Origin: Flagellimonas maritima
GTDB taxonomy: Bacteria; Bacteroidota; Bacteroidia; Flavobacteriales; Flavobacteriaceae
Assembly (NCBI RefSeq): GCF_003269425.1
Contig: NZ_CP030104.1
Location: 3,257,001-3,321,000 of the forward strand
Reading direction: 5' to 3'
DNA: 64,000 nt
Shown in pieces: positions 51,505 to 60,923 of this stretch. Each line of letters starts with the position of its first letter. The stretch's first letter is position 1. The notes below the pieces were generated by a model. That model saw nothing but the letters and a program-made list of their open reading frames with translations. It had not been told where the DNA came from and did no database searches. Both the position numbers and the translations under genes were made by a program.

Positions 51505-52545
51505 ATGGGAAAACAGATAGATGCGTATAGCAATATTCTAGATTTAATTGGAAATACCCCCTTAGTTAAGCTTAACAAGATTACAGCGCCCCTCACAGGA
51601 AATTTCTACGCAAAGATAGAGTCCTTTAATCCAGGACACTCTTCAAAGGATCGGATTGCAGCCTATATCATTGAGGAAGCTGAGCGCAAAGGTATTCTTA
51701 AGCCAGGTAGTACTATCATTGAAACAACATCTGGAAATACAGGATTCAGTCTCGCCATGGTAAGCATCGTTAAGGGGTATAAATGTATATTGGCCGTTAG
51801 TTCAAAGTCTTCACCGGATAAAATAGATATGCTTCGCGCTATGGGTGCAAGGGTTTATGTGTGCCCTGCGCACGTAAGTGCAGATGATCCAAGGTCTTAT
51901 TACGAGGTAGCTAAACGATTGCATAGCGAAACAAATAATTCCATCTACATCAATCAATATTTCAATGCATTAAATATTGAAGCCCATTACAAAACCACTG
52001 GTCCTGAAATTTGGAATCAAACCAATGGCAACATAACCCACTTAGTGGCTTGTAGTGGCACTGGAGGAACAATTTCCGGTATTGCACGATATTTAAAAGA
52101 GCAAAATTCAAATATTAAAGTTCTTGGTGTGGATGCCTATGGTTCAGTACTCAAAAAGTTTCATGAAACCGGTGAGTTTGACCATAATGAAGTCTATCCA
52201 TACAGAATTGAAGGATTGGGGAAAAATCTTATTCCTACCGCTACTGATTTTGAAACCATTGACCGCTATGTTAAGGTCTCGGATGGTGAAAGTGCACATA
52301 TGGCTAGAAAATTAGCACACAAAGAGGGTATGTTTGTAGGTTATACCAGTGGTGCCGCCATGCAAGCAATCTATCAATTGGATACAGAAGGCGAGTTTTC
52401 AGAAGATAGCAATATTGTGGTTATTTTTCCAGACCATGGTTCAAGATATATGAGTAAGGTATATAGCAATGAATGGATGGAGAACCAAGGATTTTTTGAT
52501 ACCAAAAATGCCGAGGTTCCAGAAGAAATAGAATACATTGAGTAG
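51505..52545 (+). CDS. PLP-dependent beta-substituting synthase, cysteine/cysteate synthase-like
   Basis: A fold-type II PLP enzyme of 346 residues, related to cysteine synthase and cystathionine beta-synthase without their regulatory tails. [23 protein letters not shown] opens it. The Schiff-base lysine is in [13 protein letters not shown] (SSKDR where CysK has SVKDR), [13 protein letters not shown] binds the substrate carboxylate, and [15 protein letters not shown] holds the cofactor phosphate. The next gene is an SPT-like acyltransferase. In sulfonolipid-making bacteroidetes a PLP enzyme makes cysteate from phosphoserine and sulfite for just such an acyltransferase, so I infer cysteate synthase; plain cysteine synthase is the alternative. 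I start at the ATG at 51505. Confidence 0.8.
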   Translation: MGKQIDAYSNILDLIGNTPLVKLNKITAPLTGNFYAKIESFNPGHSSKDRIAAYIIEEAERKGILKPGSTIIETTSGNTGFSLAMVSIVKGYKCILAVSSKSSPDKIDMLRAMGARVYVCPAHVSADDPRSYYEVAKRLHSETNNSIYINQYFNALNIEAHYKTTGPEIWNQTNGNITHLVACSGTGGTISGIARYLKEQNSNIKVLGVDAYGSVLKKFHETGEFDHNEVYPYRIEGLGKNLIPTATDFETIDRYVKVSDGESAHMARKLAHKEGMFVGYTSGAAMQAIYQLDTEGEFSEDSNIVVIFPDHGSRYMSKVYSNEWMENQGFFDTKNAEVPEEIEYIE

Positions 52546-52664
52546 TTTATAGTATTTATATTGAAAGTAAATAAGTACATGGCAAGCCTATAAGTCTTTT
52601 TTAATAAAAGCATCAAAATACCAAGATAAAAATCGGAGCATTTAAAACTCGATTACCAACTAAA

Positions 52665-52694
52665 AGCGGCAATGTGTATCATTGCCGCTTTTTT
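52665..52694 (+). terminator. Rho-independent terminator after the cysteate-synthase-like gene
   Basis: Perfect 10-bp stem AGCGGCAATG / CATTGCCGCT (52665-52674, 52680-52689), 5-nt loop, then TTTTT. It shows that the two sulfonolipid candidates are separate transcription units despite adjacency. Confidence 0.88.
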
Positions 52695-52732
52695 ATATGG
52701 TAAATTCATTATGTGAGGTTGGCAAAAATCTA

Positions 52733-52740
52733 TATTTTTG
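52733..52740 (+). promoter_or_regulatory. -7 box of the SPT-like acyltransferase gene
   Basis: TATTTTTG, 23 nt before the ATG at 52764. No TTTG occurs at -33. Confidence 0.5.
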
Positions 52741-52763
52741 CAATTGAATCAAACTAAGGGTAG

Positions 52764-54023
52764 ATGAGAGATTTATTTGATAGAATCATTGAAAACAAAG
52801 GTCCTTTGGGAAAATGGGCGTCACAAGCAGAGGGTTATTTTGTATTTCCAAAGCTTGAAGGTCCAATCTCCAATCGAATGAAATTTCAAGGAAAGGATGT
52901 CATAACTTGGAGTGTCAATGACTATTTGGGACTCGCGAATCTGCCAGAAATTAAAAAAGTAGACGGTGATGCTGCCTACGAATACGGCTCCGCCTACCCA
53001 ATGGGGGCCCGTATGATGAGCGGGCACACAGACCATCATGAGCAATTGGAACAAGAATTGGCTCAATTTGTAAATAAAGAAGCGGCCTATCTACTGAATT
53101 TTGGTTATCAAGGAATCATGTCCGCTATTGATGCTTTGGTTTCCAAAGATGATATCATCGTGTATGATGTTGATTCACATGCCTGTATTATTGATGGCGT
53201 TCGCTTGCACATGGGTAAACGATTTACCTTTAAGCACAATGATGTTGAAAGTCTTGAAAAAAACTTGGAGCGTGCCACTAAAATGGCCGAGCAAACAGGC
53301 GGTGGAATCTTGGTTATTTCCGAAGGTGTTTTCGGTATGCGCGGAGAGCAGGGAATATTAAAGGAAATTGTTGCTTTAAAACAGAAATATACGTTCAGGT
53401 TATTGGTCGACGATGCCCATGGTTTTGGAACTCTTGGAAAAACAGGTGCTGGGGCAGGAGAAGAGCAAGGCGTTCAAGATGATATTGACGTATATTTTGC
53501 CACATTTGCAAAATCAATGGCAAGTATTGGAGCTTTTTTAGCAGCCGACCAAGAAATCATTGATTATTTAAAATACAATCTACGGTCACAAATGTTCGCT
53601 AAGTCATTACCTATGATTTATGTAAAAGGAGCATTGAAACGTTTGGATATGTTGCGTACCATGCCCGAGCTTAAAGCTAAGCTATGGGAAAACGTAGATG
53701 CGTTACAAAACGGTCTAAAAGAGCGTGGTTTTGATATTGGGACTACAACAAGTTGTGTAACACCTGTCTATTTAAATGGGAGTATTCCAGAAGCAATGGC
53801 ATTGGTCAAAGATCTTAGAGAGAATTACGGAATATTCTGTTCCATAGTGGTTTACCCAGTTATACCTAAAGGATTGATTCTACTCAGGATGATTCCGACA
53901 GCAACGCACACCATGCAAGATATTCTTGAAACGTTGGATGCGTTTTCGGCGATTAGGGAGCGTTTACAAAATGGCACTTATAAAAGGTTATCTGCTGCCG
54001 TCGCTGCGGCTATGGGGGAATAA
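52764..54023 (+). CDS. Alpha-oxoamine synthase, serine palmitoyltransferase-like; probable cysteate fatty-acyltransferase
   Basis: A PLP enzyme of 419 residues that condenses an acyl-CoA or acyl-ACP with an amino acid and releases CO2. Motifs: YLGLANLPEI, GSAYPMGARMMSGHTDHHEQLE, the PLP-stacking histidine in DSHACIIDG, the PLP aspartate in VDDAHGFGTLGK and the Schiff-base lysine in TFAKSMASIGAF (near residue 247). The fold is that of SPT, KBL and BioF. With a cysteate-synthase-like gene next to it, cysteate acylation to the capnine precursor is the likely reaction; serine palmitoylation or glycine C-acetyltransferase activity remain possible. No threonine dehydrogenase or biotin gene is near, which speaks against KBL and BioF. 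Confidence 0.85.
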   Translation: MRDLFDRIIENKGPLGKWASQAEGYFVFPKLEGPISNRMKFQGKDVITWSVNDYLGLANLPEIKKVDGDAAYEYGSAYPMGARMMSGHTDHHEQLEQELAQFVNKEAAYLLNFGYQGIMSAIDALVSKDDIIVYDVDSHACIIDGVRLHMGKRFTFKHNDVESLEKNLERATKMAEQTGGGILVISEGVFGMRGEQGILKEIVALKQKYTFRLLVDDAHGFGTLGKTGAGAGEEQGVQDDIDVYFATFAKSMASIGAFLAADQEIIDYLKYNLRSQMFAKSLPMIYVKGALKRLDMLRTMPELKAKLWENVDALQNGLKERGFDIGTTTSCVTPVYLNGSIPEAMALVKDLRENYGIFCSIVVYPVIPKGLILLRMIPTATHTMQDILETLDAFSAIRERLQNGTYKRLSAAVAAAMGE

Positions 54024-54024
54024 T

Positions 54025-54081
54025 TTTTACTAAGTCCTAAGTTCTAAGCCTTGAGTCTTGATTCCTAAGCTTTTACTAAGT
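54025..54081. repeat. Five degenerate 7-nt repeats flanked by 11-nt direct repeats
   Basis: TTTTACTAAGT occurs at 54025-54035 and 54071-54081. Between them lie five 7-nt units in tandem from 54035 to 54069: TCCTAAG, TTCTAAG, CCTTGAG, TCTTGAT, TCCTAAG. It fills the short gap between two convergent genes. I recall similar heptamer tracts in flavobacterial intergenic DNA but cannot check. Confidence 0.6.
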
Positions 54082-55028
54082 TAGTTTTCAGATTTAATAA
54101 AGGCCGTAATTTCTGGTATCAACTTTTCATTTAAAGGTAAATCCGGATTGTTGTAGGTAGCAATATTTTCCATCTTATCCAACTTAGCTGATTTCAGGAT
54201 ATGATTCATTCCATAAATGATAATTTTTTCTGGATTTTTACTGGCTCCTGCCAACATATCAGCATCCTTTACCTTAACCTGGATGTCCGTGGTTCCTTGA
54301 ATAATTAGAATTGGGCAATCTAATTTTGAAATTTCCTGAGCCGGATCATACCTAAACCAAGAAATCATATAGGGTTGCACGCTTGGTCTAAATAGTGAAA
54401 ACAGTATTTGAGGGACATCTTCAACGGTTTCACCATTTTCAAGACTTTTTATTATCGGAGATACCTGTTTTATAAGAGATTCAGGTTGTTCTGCATTTAG
54501 TTGATTCATAATAATTTCGCCTGCTGGAAACCCAGCTCCCGCCAAGGATATGAATTTAGTTGCTTTGGATCTCTCACAAGCAATCATTCCTATCAACGAA
54601 CCTTCACTATGTCCCAATACAATTAAATCACTAAATCTTTTATCTTTCTTTAAAAGTGATATCCAGTCAATAACGTCTTCTATATAATTTTCAAATCGTA
54701 GCTTTTCCTCAACCAATCCGGCACTTCTACTTTCACCAATACCACGTTTGTCAAAACGTAAAGACGCAATTCCGTCCTCGTGTAACCCTTCTGCCAACAT
54801 TTTTAAGGAGTTATTGGAGAACATTGGAGAATTTCCGTCCCTATCCGTAGGTCCTGACCCTGCAATAATCAATACCACAGGAATCTTACCAGATGATTCC
54901 GGAATCAATAATGTCCCTTCTATAGCTCCTTTTTCCGTTGTCAACGTAATTGATTCTTCCATGAATTGCCCGATTAAGGTGTTTGTGAAAATAAAAGCTG
55001 TTAATAGAGCTAGGATGCTAATTTTCAT
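54081..55028 (-). CDS. Exported alpha/beta hydrolase
   Basis: A 315-residue serine hydrolase with a signal peptide (1-20, FTNTLIGQ). PVVLIIAGSGPTDRDGNSP forms the oxyanion region, the nucleophile is in LIVLGHSEGSLIG (near residue 144), and a late aspartate (IIQGTTDIQV) and histidine (GMNHILK) complete the triad. The layout is that of dienelactone-hydrolase/BAAT-type carboxylesterases common in Bacteroidetes. Its start overlaps the end of the second hydrolase gene by 4 nt (ATGA type), so both are made from one message. Substrate unknown. Confidence 0.85.
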   Translation of the reverse strand: MKISILALLTAFIFTNTLIGQFMEESITLTTEKGAIEGTLLIPESSGKIPVVLIIAGSGPTDRDGNSPMFSNNSLKMLAEGLHEDGIASLRFDKRGIGESRSAGLVEEKLRFENYIEDVIDWISLLKKDKRFSDLIVLGHSEGSLIGMIACERSKATKFISLAGAGFPAGEIIMNQLNAEQPESLIKQVSPIIKSLENGETVEDVPQILFSLFRPSVQPYMISWFRYDPAQEISKLDCPILIIQGTTDIQVKVKDADMLAGASKNPEKIIIYGMNHILKSAKLDKMENIATYNNPDLPLNEKLIPEITAFIKSEN

Positions 55029-55873
55029 GGTCGATAAATTTGGTTCTGTGCTTTATTAATGAATATGAGGGTTTCCGTTATAGGTTCTGTGCTATCCGTA
55101 CCGACCCAAAGTAAATGTCCCCATTTATTGTTGTAAAGTTTTAGTTGCGAACAAAGTATGTTTTTTTTAGCGTGATATGCCATAGCTATAGAAACCGTTT
55201 TATCATTTTTGCTATGCACTATCAAAGTAGGACATTCTATTTTCAAGTGTGTCCCACTGGTTATATCTTGCTCTAAATCATTTACAAATCCATTACCCGA
55301 ACTTTGCTTGGAAGTCATCTCTTTTATGGTTTCTATTTCTTTCCGGTCAAAGCTAGCGCCTTTAACGGTAGAAAGCTCTTTGAACAAGGTTTTGGTCATT
55401 GTTAGGGGCGTCAACTTAAAAAAAATTCTGAACATTGTCCAAGTGAACTTCTCCATGGCAGGGGAAAATAAAATTTTCCCTTTTCTGTATAAAGCGTCCG
55501 ATGGCTGTAACCATTTTTTGGTTACCGCGGATAATAGAATCAATTTCTTCACACGGTCTTTATAATTTGCCGCCAACTCAAGAGCTGTAAGACCTCCTGC
55601 GGATATACCGATGACCACTACCTTTTCTATTTTTATTTTGTCTAGTAGCGAGATGACCAGACCTGCAGCTTCTTTAGGTGATTCAAAAGTTGACAATGGT
55701 GTTTTTCCGTAGCCAGGTCTTGAAGGTGTAATCAATTTGAATTCATCTAAATCAAAACCTTTGTGCCAAAGTGTTTCATCACAATTGCTATGTCCTCCAT
55801 GCAAGAAAAGAATTGGTTTCCCTTTACCTAAATCGCTGTATTCAATTGTGCCGATTTTTGTTTTGACTATCAT
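55025..55873 (-). CDS. Alpha/beta-fold hydrolase, first gene of a two-hydrolase operon
   Basis: A 282-residue cytoplasmic hydrolase. ILFLHGGHSNCDET is the oxyanion loop, VVVIGISAGGLTALEL holds the nucleophile (near residue 93), IVHSKNDKTV the acid and KWGHLLWVG the histidine. The cap region (about 125-200) is helical and long, as in haloperoxidase and epoxide-hydrolase relatives. It overlaps the next hydrolase by 4 nt. The pair may act on a common compound on both sides of the membrane, since only the second is exported; this is inference. Confidence 0.84.
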   Translation of the reverse strand: MIVKTKIGTIEYSDLGKGKPILFLHGGHSNCDETLWHKGFDLDEFKLITPSRPGYGKTPLSTFESPKEAAGLVISLLDKIKIEKVVVIGISAGGLTALELAANYKDRVKKLILLSAVTKKWLQPSDALYRKGKILFSPAMEKFTWTMFRIFFKLTPLTMTKTLFKELSTVKGASFDRKEIETIKEMTSKQSSGNGFVNDLEQDITSGTHLKIECPTLIVHSKNDKTVSIAMAYHAKKNILCSQLKLYNNKWGHLLWVGTDSTEPITETLIFINKAQNQIYRP

Positions 55874-55938
55874 ACTAAATCATCAAAGAGAGTGGGGAAA
55901 GGTTAGTAGGACATAAGCTTCGTTCTTTCATTGAAAGT

Positions 55939-57057
55939 TTAAAGTTCCTTTTTGTAGGTCCTCCTACGTTTGTGGATAATGGGGTCAAAGTGTTTCCACA
56001 TTTGCCGTATGGCCGTATTCTCTTCCAATTCTGGGGTACGGATGCAATTAACAATGCCCCTTTCTGAAAAGGTTTTGTGATATTCGTTGAAGATAATGGC
56101 GGTAACCCCTTTGTTCTGGTAATCAGGATGTATACCGATAAGATAAAAAATAACGTCTTTGCTTTGTTTTTTTGCTTTCAGGAGGTGAAAAATACCGGTG
56201 GGAAACAATCTCCCTTTTGCTTTTTGCAATGCCTTTGAGAAAGAGGGCATTACAATGGCAAAGGCTACCAACTCATTTTGTGCATCTACTACGAACTTTA
56301 TGTATTCCGGATTAATAAAGCTGATGTATTTCTTTTTAAAATACTCCTTTTGAACATCTGTTATCTTTACAAAAGAAGCAAGACTGGAATACGTATTATT
56401 GAAAAGATCAAACATTTTATCCACCCAGGGCATAATTTCCGTACTCTTTTCAAAATTCATTTCTCGTAGACCATATCTTTTCTTAATTAAAAGATTGGCT
56501 TTTACAAATAGTTTTGGGTCTGCATTTGACGCCAAAAACTTGTTCTCCAAATATTCCTTCTCCTTTACAAAGCCATGTTTTTCATAATGGGATTGATAGT
56601 ATGGATGATTGTACCACGTAATCATGGTGCCAATATGGTCAAACCCTTCTATAAGTACGCCAACTTTGTCCAAATTGGAAAAACCAACAGGGCCTTCCAT
56701 ATAATCCAATTGATGGCTCTTTCCAATATCGGCCACCTTTTCCAATAAAGCTTGGGACACCTCAAAGTCATCTACAAAATCAAACCAACCGAACCTCATT
56801 TTTTTAAGGTTCTGATCTTTTACTTCCAACCAATTGATGATTGCCGCGACCCGCCCCACAATCTTTCCATTTTTATATGCCAGAAAGAAAGTGGCCTCGG
56901 CATTTTTAAAAACTGGATTTTTATTTGGATTAAAAGATTCCAGTTCGTCCTTGATTATGGGAGGTACCCAGTAAGGGGAACCTTTATATAGCGAAAAGGG
57001 AAACTTGACAAATTTCTTTAAATCAACTTTGGATTGAACTTCTTTTACGGTGACCAT
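55939..57057 (-). CDS. GNAT-fold acyltransferase-like protein (372 residues)
   Basis: A two-part protein. The N-terminal half (VTVKEVQSKVDLKKFVKFPFSLYKGSPYWVPP, then FFLAYKNGKIVGRVAAIIN) is a degenerate GNAT domain; the C-terminal half (FYLIGIHPDYQNKGVTAIIFNEYHKTF, near residues 305-330) has the R/Q-x-x-G-x-A/G acetyl-CoA loop as QNKGVT. The family is widespread in Bacteroidetes and is sometimes listed, wrongly I think, as a GTP cyclohydrolase. LDYMEGPVGFSNLDKVGVL is its most conserved segment. The acceptor is unknown. It stands alone, 65 nt upstream of the hydrolase operon in the same orientation. Confidence 0.78.
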   Translation of the reverse strand: MVTVKEVQSKVDLKKFVKFPFSLYKGSPYWVPPIIKDELESFNPNKNPVFKNAEATFFLAYKNGKIVGRVAAIINWLEVKDQNLKKMRFGWFDFVDDFEVSQALLEKVADIGKSHQLDYMEGPVGFSNLDKVGVLIEGFDHIGTMITWYNHPYYQSHYEKHGFVKEKEYLENKFLASNADPKLFVKANLLIKKRYGLREMNFEKSTEIMPWVDKMFDLFNNTYSSLASFVKITDVQKEYFKKKYISFINPEYIKFVVDAQNELVAFAIVMPSFSKALQKAKGRLFPTGIFHLLKAKKQSKDVIFYLIGIHPDYQNKGVTAIIFNEYHKTFSERGIVNCIRTPELEENTAIRQMWKHFDPIIHKRRRTYKKEL

Positions 57058-57124
57058 GCATCAACTTTTGAAAGGTCAATATTAGGAATATTCTGTTCAG
57101 AAGAAAAATAGATACGGTCAAAAC

Positions 57125-58117
57125 TTAAAAGTCTACATCATCTTTATTTTTTTTGCCCTTTTTCTTCTTTTTCTTTTCTTTTTTCTTTTGGGCATTTCTT
57201 GGGATACTTCCGTTTTCGCCTGCTTTTTGATCTTGAATGGCAACCAGCTTATCCTTATGGAAATCCAATCGGTACGAAGCACCCAATACTGCAAAAATAC
57301 GTGAAGGCGAATCTTTGAATCCTGAGCCTAAATGAAAATCTGCTTGAAAGTTGGGATTAAAAAGGTAGGCCACGCCAGTACGTAAAAGAATATCGGAATA
57401 TCTATCACTTGATATACCCTGATTTTCAATAAAAACGCTCCATTTGGGATCTCTAAACGAATGGGTAAGGGAGACCGCATAGCTCAATTCAGGAAAATCT
57501 GTGCCGATTCGGTCATAGGCTATGTTGGAAATTAAAACAAATCTGGGAGTTAATCTACTTTGTGCCGCTATGGCAGCTCTTGGGGATACAGTTGGGTCAG
57601 TGGGATAAAAGGGGTTTTCACCTAAATTAAATGTGGCCCCTGCATACACCGAAACTGCTGGAATCAGATTTTTCCATTGAAATTTATTGTTTGCACGCCA
57701 GCTGTAAAGATTTGGCTTATTGTTTTCTGGATTTTTAAAAGGGTCAAAAACCAAATACTTCAAACCCAATCGGTTTCTTGAAAAGTCTGTCCTTGTTTCT
57801 TCGGTATCTAAATCTGGAAACGTAATATTTTGGTTGATAAAAGATCCTTCCCATTTAATTTCCAAAGTTTCAAAAAGCAAACCGTATCTAAAAGCAAAAT
57901 CAGAACCAAAAATATTAGAGTCAGAATTAAAATTAGCATTATCCTGTTGCTCGTAAAGGATTCCTATTTCAGCCTGTATAACGTTTTTTCCCACGGCATA
58001 AGCACTGACAGCTCTTCCAGGTCTATTGGAATTTATGACATCCGTATATTGTGCATTTAAAAACAGCGGCACAATTAAAATTATTAGAAGACATTTTTTA
58101 ATGTTTTGGAAACCCAT
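57125..58117 (-). CDS. Outer-membrane transporter-like protein (phenol MetA-type barrel) with lysine-rich tail
   Basis: A 330-residue protein with a signal peptide (1-22), then the family opening YTDVINSNRPGRAVSAYAVGKN and alternating beta strands (about 40-285) ending at SYRLDFHKDK, which together form a 12-14 strand barrel of the MetA-pathway/phenol-degradation transporter family. The last 35 residues are hydrophilic and end in a poly-lysine stretch (KKKEKKKKKKGKKNKDDVDF). Similar proteins are often listed simply as transporter. A comparable lysine run ends the unrelated secreted protein at 39.8 kb. Substrate not known. It is divergent from the DUF4834-YfhO operon. Confidence 0.8.
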   Translation of the reverse strand: MGFQNIKKCLLIILIVPLFLNAQYTDVINSNRPGRAVSAYAVGKNVIQAEIGILYEQQDNANFNSDSNIFGSDFAFRYGLLFETLEIKWEGSFINQNITFPDLDTEETRTDFSRNRLGLKYLVFDPFKNPENNKPNLYSWRANNKFQWKNLIPAVSVYAGATFNLGENPFYPTDPTVSPRAAIAAQSRLTPRFVLISNIAYDRIGTDFPELSYAVSLTHSFRDPKWSVFIENQGISSDRYSDILLRTGVAYLFNPNFQADFHLGSGFKDSPSRIFAVLGASYRLDFHKDKLVAIQDQKAGENGSIPRNAQKKKEKKKKKKGKKNKDDVDF

Positions 58118-58175
58118 ATAACTGATTTTAATACTATTTTAAGATACTTTCAAGGTTTTTAAAGGACTAACAATG

Positions 58176-58183
58176 TAATTTTG
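58176..58183 (+). promoter_or_regulatory. -7 box of the DUF4834-YfhO operon
   Basis: TAATTTTG matches TAnnTTTG and would give a leader of about 14 nt before the ATG at 58203. No TTTG at -33. Confidence 0.5.
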
Positions 58184-58202
58184 ACGCAATAGCTTTTATT
58201 AT

Positions 58203-58463
58203 ATGGTTTTATTAAAAACGATTTTAATACTTGTATTAGTATACTACACTATTAAATTACTGGCGAAATGGTTGGTTCCTAAGCTTTTCAGTTATGCAAT
58301 AAAAAAAACACAGGAACGCTTTGGACAACAATTCGGTAATCATCAGGATTTTGGACCCAGACCCGAACAAAAAGGTGAGACCAAAATTTTTAAAAAACCA
58401 TTTAAAAAATCCAACCCTTCAAAAAAAGTTGGAGAATATATAGATTTTGAAGAAATTGACTAA
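58203..58463 (+). CDS. DUF4834 family small membrane protein
   Basis: An 86-residue protein with one N-terminal transmembrane helix (residues about 3-24, LLKTILILVLVYYTIKLLAKWLV) and a polar tail ending in KKVGEYIDFEEID, the diagnostic closing of DUF4834. The tail is basic and probably faces the cytoplasm. The gene leads an operon with YfhO, a glycosyltransferase and a flippase; the 3-nt to 24-nt gap to yfhO depends on which start is used. The family is restricted to Bacteroidetes as far as I recall. Its role is unknown; the neighbours suggest help in glycan assembly at the membrane. Confidence 0.85.
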   Translation: MVLLKTILILVLVYYTIKLLAKWLVPKLFSYAIKKTQERFGQQFGNHQDFGPRPEQKGETKIFKKPFKKSNPSKKVGEYIDFEEID

Positions 58464-58487
58464 TATTTGTCTATTCAAAATCAATCC

Positions 58488-60923
58488 ATGAATCTTTCTC
58501 CAAAAGCGATTATCACCCATATTTGTGTTATAACTTTCTTTATCCTTGCCTCCTTGGTTTATTTTTATCCCGTCCTTCAGGGCAAGGCCATTTTCCAATC
58601 GGACATTGCGCAGTATAAAGGTATGGCCAAAGAGCGAAATGACTTTAAAGAATTGACGGATGAGGAATCTTACTGGACGAATAGTGCTTTTGGAGGCATG
58701 CCCACATATCAGTTAGGTGCAAATTACCCCCATGACTACATAAAAAAGCTAGATAGGCTCATACGGTTTTTGCCCAGGCCCGCAGATTATCTTTTTCTGT
58801 ATTTGGTGGGATTCTACATTTTGATGCTCTGCATGAAGGTCGACTACCGACTCGCCATCTTAGGTGCATTGGCCTTTGGTTTTTCTACATACCTAATCAT
58901 AATTCTTGGTGTTGGGCACAATGCGAAGGCACATGCTTTAGGATACATCCCTATGGTTTTGGGAGGAATCATTCTCGTATTCCGAAAGAAATATATCCTT
59001 GGATTTATACTGACAGCACTTGCCATGGCTTTGGAAATAAGTGCCAACCACTACCAAATGACCTATTACTTTATGCTGTTGGTCTTGGTATTGGGATTGG
59101 TCTACCTCATCTATGCCATAAAAAACAAACAGCTAAAACATTATTTTGTCTCTGTAGCAATCATGCTCGCCGCCGTCGCGTTGTCCATTGCTACCAATGC
59201 AACAGGGCTGATGGCTACCAAAGAATATGCGGATTGGAGTACACGGGGCACATCTGAATTGACCATTAATCCTGATGGTAGTGCCAAAACATCCCAAGCG
59301 GGTCTTGATAAAGAGTACATTACAGAGTATAGTTACGGTATTGCAGAATCGTTGAATTTGTTTGTCCCTGGATTATTTGGTGGTTCAGGCAGTGAAGATT
59401 TAGGAAAAAATTCTAAAGCGTATGAGTATTTGATCGAGCAAGGGCTTTCGCCTTCCAAAGCATTGGAATTTTCTAGTGGAATCCCTTTATATTGGGGAAA
59501 TCAGCCTATAGTAGCAGGACCAGCTTATATTGGTGCCATTATTTTCTTTTTGTTTTTGCTTGGGCTTTTCTTGGTGAAAGGAAAAAAGAAATGGTGGATA
59601 TTAACGGGTGCAATTCTGGCATTGCTTTTATCTTGGGGCAAAAATTTTCCTGCTCTGACCAATTTTATGATCGATTACTTTCCGTTGTATAATAAGTTCC
59701 GAGCAGTATCATCTATTCAAGTGGTGTTGGAACTTTGTTTCCCAATATTGGCAATCTTGGGAATACGGGAGCTATTCAAATCGAAAGTAGATACGACTAA
59801 AAAACTAACGGCATTGAAATTTAGCTTTTTCATTACCCTTGGCCTAGGTATCTTGATTTTCTTGCTGAAAGGTTTCTTTGATTTTGAGGGCTTACGGGAT
59901 GAAACCTACAGAGGTTATTTTGGAGATGAATTAATGACAATGATTCATCGTGATCGTGAAGCAGTATATATTAGCGATACGATTCGTTCATTGCTGTTTG
60001 TCATTTTGACGGCAATGGCACTTTGGTTTTTAATAAAAGAGAAAATAGGAAAGAACTTAGTGGTACTTGTTCTTGGCGCTTTGATTTTGTTCGATTTAAT
60101 AGGAGTGAACCTACGTTACGTCAACGAAGGTGATTTTGTACGCCAACGAAACGTAAACACACCGTTCCAGACCAGTCAGTTAGATCAAATGATCCAGCAA
60201 GATAACACAACATTTAGGGTCTTTGACCCGCAGGAAGGTCTGAATGGGGCAAGAACTTCGTATTTCCATAAATCCATTGGAGGATACCATGCCGCAAAAC
60301 CGAGGCAGTTGCAAAATCTTTTTGAATATCATTTATATCAAAATAATATAGAGGTTTTGAATATGTTGAATGTTAAGTACATCATTCAGCAAGATGAGGA
60401 GGGCAATAGTTTTCCTGCAGTAAATGATAACGCAAACGGAAATGCTTGGTTTGTGGAACGTTTGATCCCGGTAAAATCCGCCAACGAAGAAATTCAGAAA
60501 CTTGAGGGGTTTGATTCAAAATTACAGGCGGTCGTCAATACAAACTCCTATCCGACCCTGACCAAACTTCGTTATGATATAGATTCCTTGGCTACTATCG
60601 ATTTGGTCGACCATCGGCCCAATTATATTAAATACAAAACCGATAACGCGAACGATGGTTTTGCCGTTTTTTCCGAGATGCATTATCCAAATGGATGGAA
60701 AGCTTATATAGATGGGGATTTAAAGGAGCATTACAAAGTCAACTATGCATTGAGAGGACTTAAAGTTCCCGCGGGAAAACATGAAATAGAATTCAAGTTT
60801 ACACCAAAAGTCGTTGAGACGGGAAGCAAGATTTCCTTGGCCAGTTGCATTTTATTGGGACTTATCATTGTTGGTGGCATAGGATTTTCGTTCCGTTCCA
60901 AAAAAGCTAAAACCAAGCCCTGA
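58488..60923 (+). CDS. YfhO-family polytopic membrane protein (GT-C-like)
   Basis: An 811-residue protein with about twelve transmembrane helices followed by a soluble beta-rich C-terminal part (about 575-780) and a last helix near 785-805. FQSDIAQYKGMAKERNDF near the N terminus is the first periplasmic loop with an acidic residue, and SFGGMPTYQ-like SAFGGMPTYQLGANYP follows, as in the lipid-linked-sugar glycosyltransferases. In Gram-positives YfhO glycosylates lipoteichoic acid; here an undecaprenyl-phosphate sugar donor for envelope glycan is plausible. I use the ATG at 58488; a TTG at 58467 would add seven residues. It overlaps the next gene by 1 nt (TGATG). Confidence 0.87.
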   Translation: MNLSPKAIITHICVITFFILASLVYFYPVLQGKAIFQSDIAQYKGMAKERNDFKELTDEESYWTNSAFGGMPTYQLGANYPHDYIKKLDRLIRFLPRPADYLFLYLVGFYILMLCMKVDYRLAILGALAFGFSTYLIIILGVGHNAKAHALGYIPMVLGGIILVFRKKYILGFILTALAMALEISANHYQMTYYFMLLVLVLGLVYLIYAIKNKQLKHYFVSVAIMLAAVALSIATNATGLMATKEYADWSTRGTSELTINPDGSAKTSQAGLDKEYITEYSYGIAESLNLFVPGLFGGSGSEDLGKNSKAYEYLIEQGLSPSKALEFSSGIPLYWGNQPIVAGPAYIGAIIFFLFLLGLFLVKGKKKWWILTGAILALLLSWGKNFPALTNFMIDYFPLYNKFRAVSSIQVVLELCFPILAILGIRELFKSKVDTTKKLTALKFSFFITLGLGILIFLLKGFFDFEGLRDETYRGYFGDELMTMIHRDREAVYISDTIRSLLFVILTAMALWFLIKEKIGKNLVVLVLGALILFDLIGVNLRYVNEGDFVRQRNVNTPFQTSQLDQMIQQDNTTFRVFDPQEGLNGARTSYFHKSIGGYHAAKPRQLQNLFEYHLYQNNIEVLNMLNVKYIIQQDEEGNSFPAVNDNANGNAWFVERLIPVKSANEEIQKLEGFDSKLQAVVNTNSYPTLTKLRYDIDSLATIDLVDHRPNYIKYKTDNANDGFAVFSEMHYPNGWKAYIDGDLKEHYKVNYALRGLKVPAGKHEIEFKFTPKVVETGSKISLASCILLGLIIVGGIGFSFRSKKAKTKP

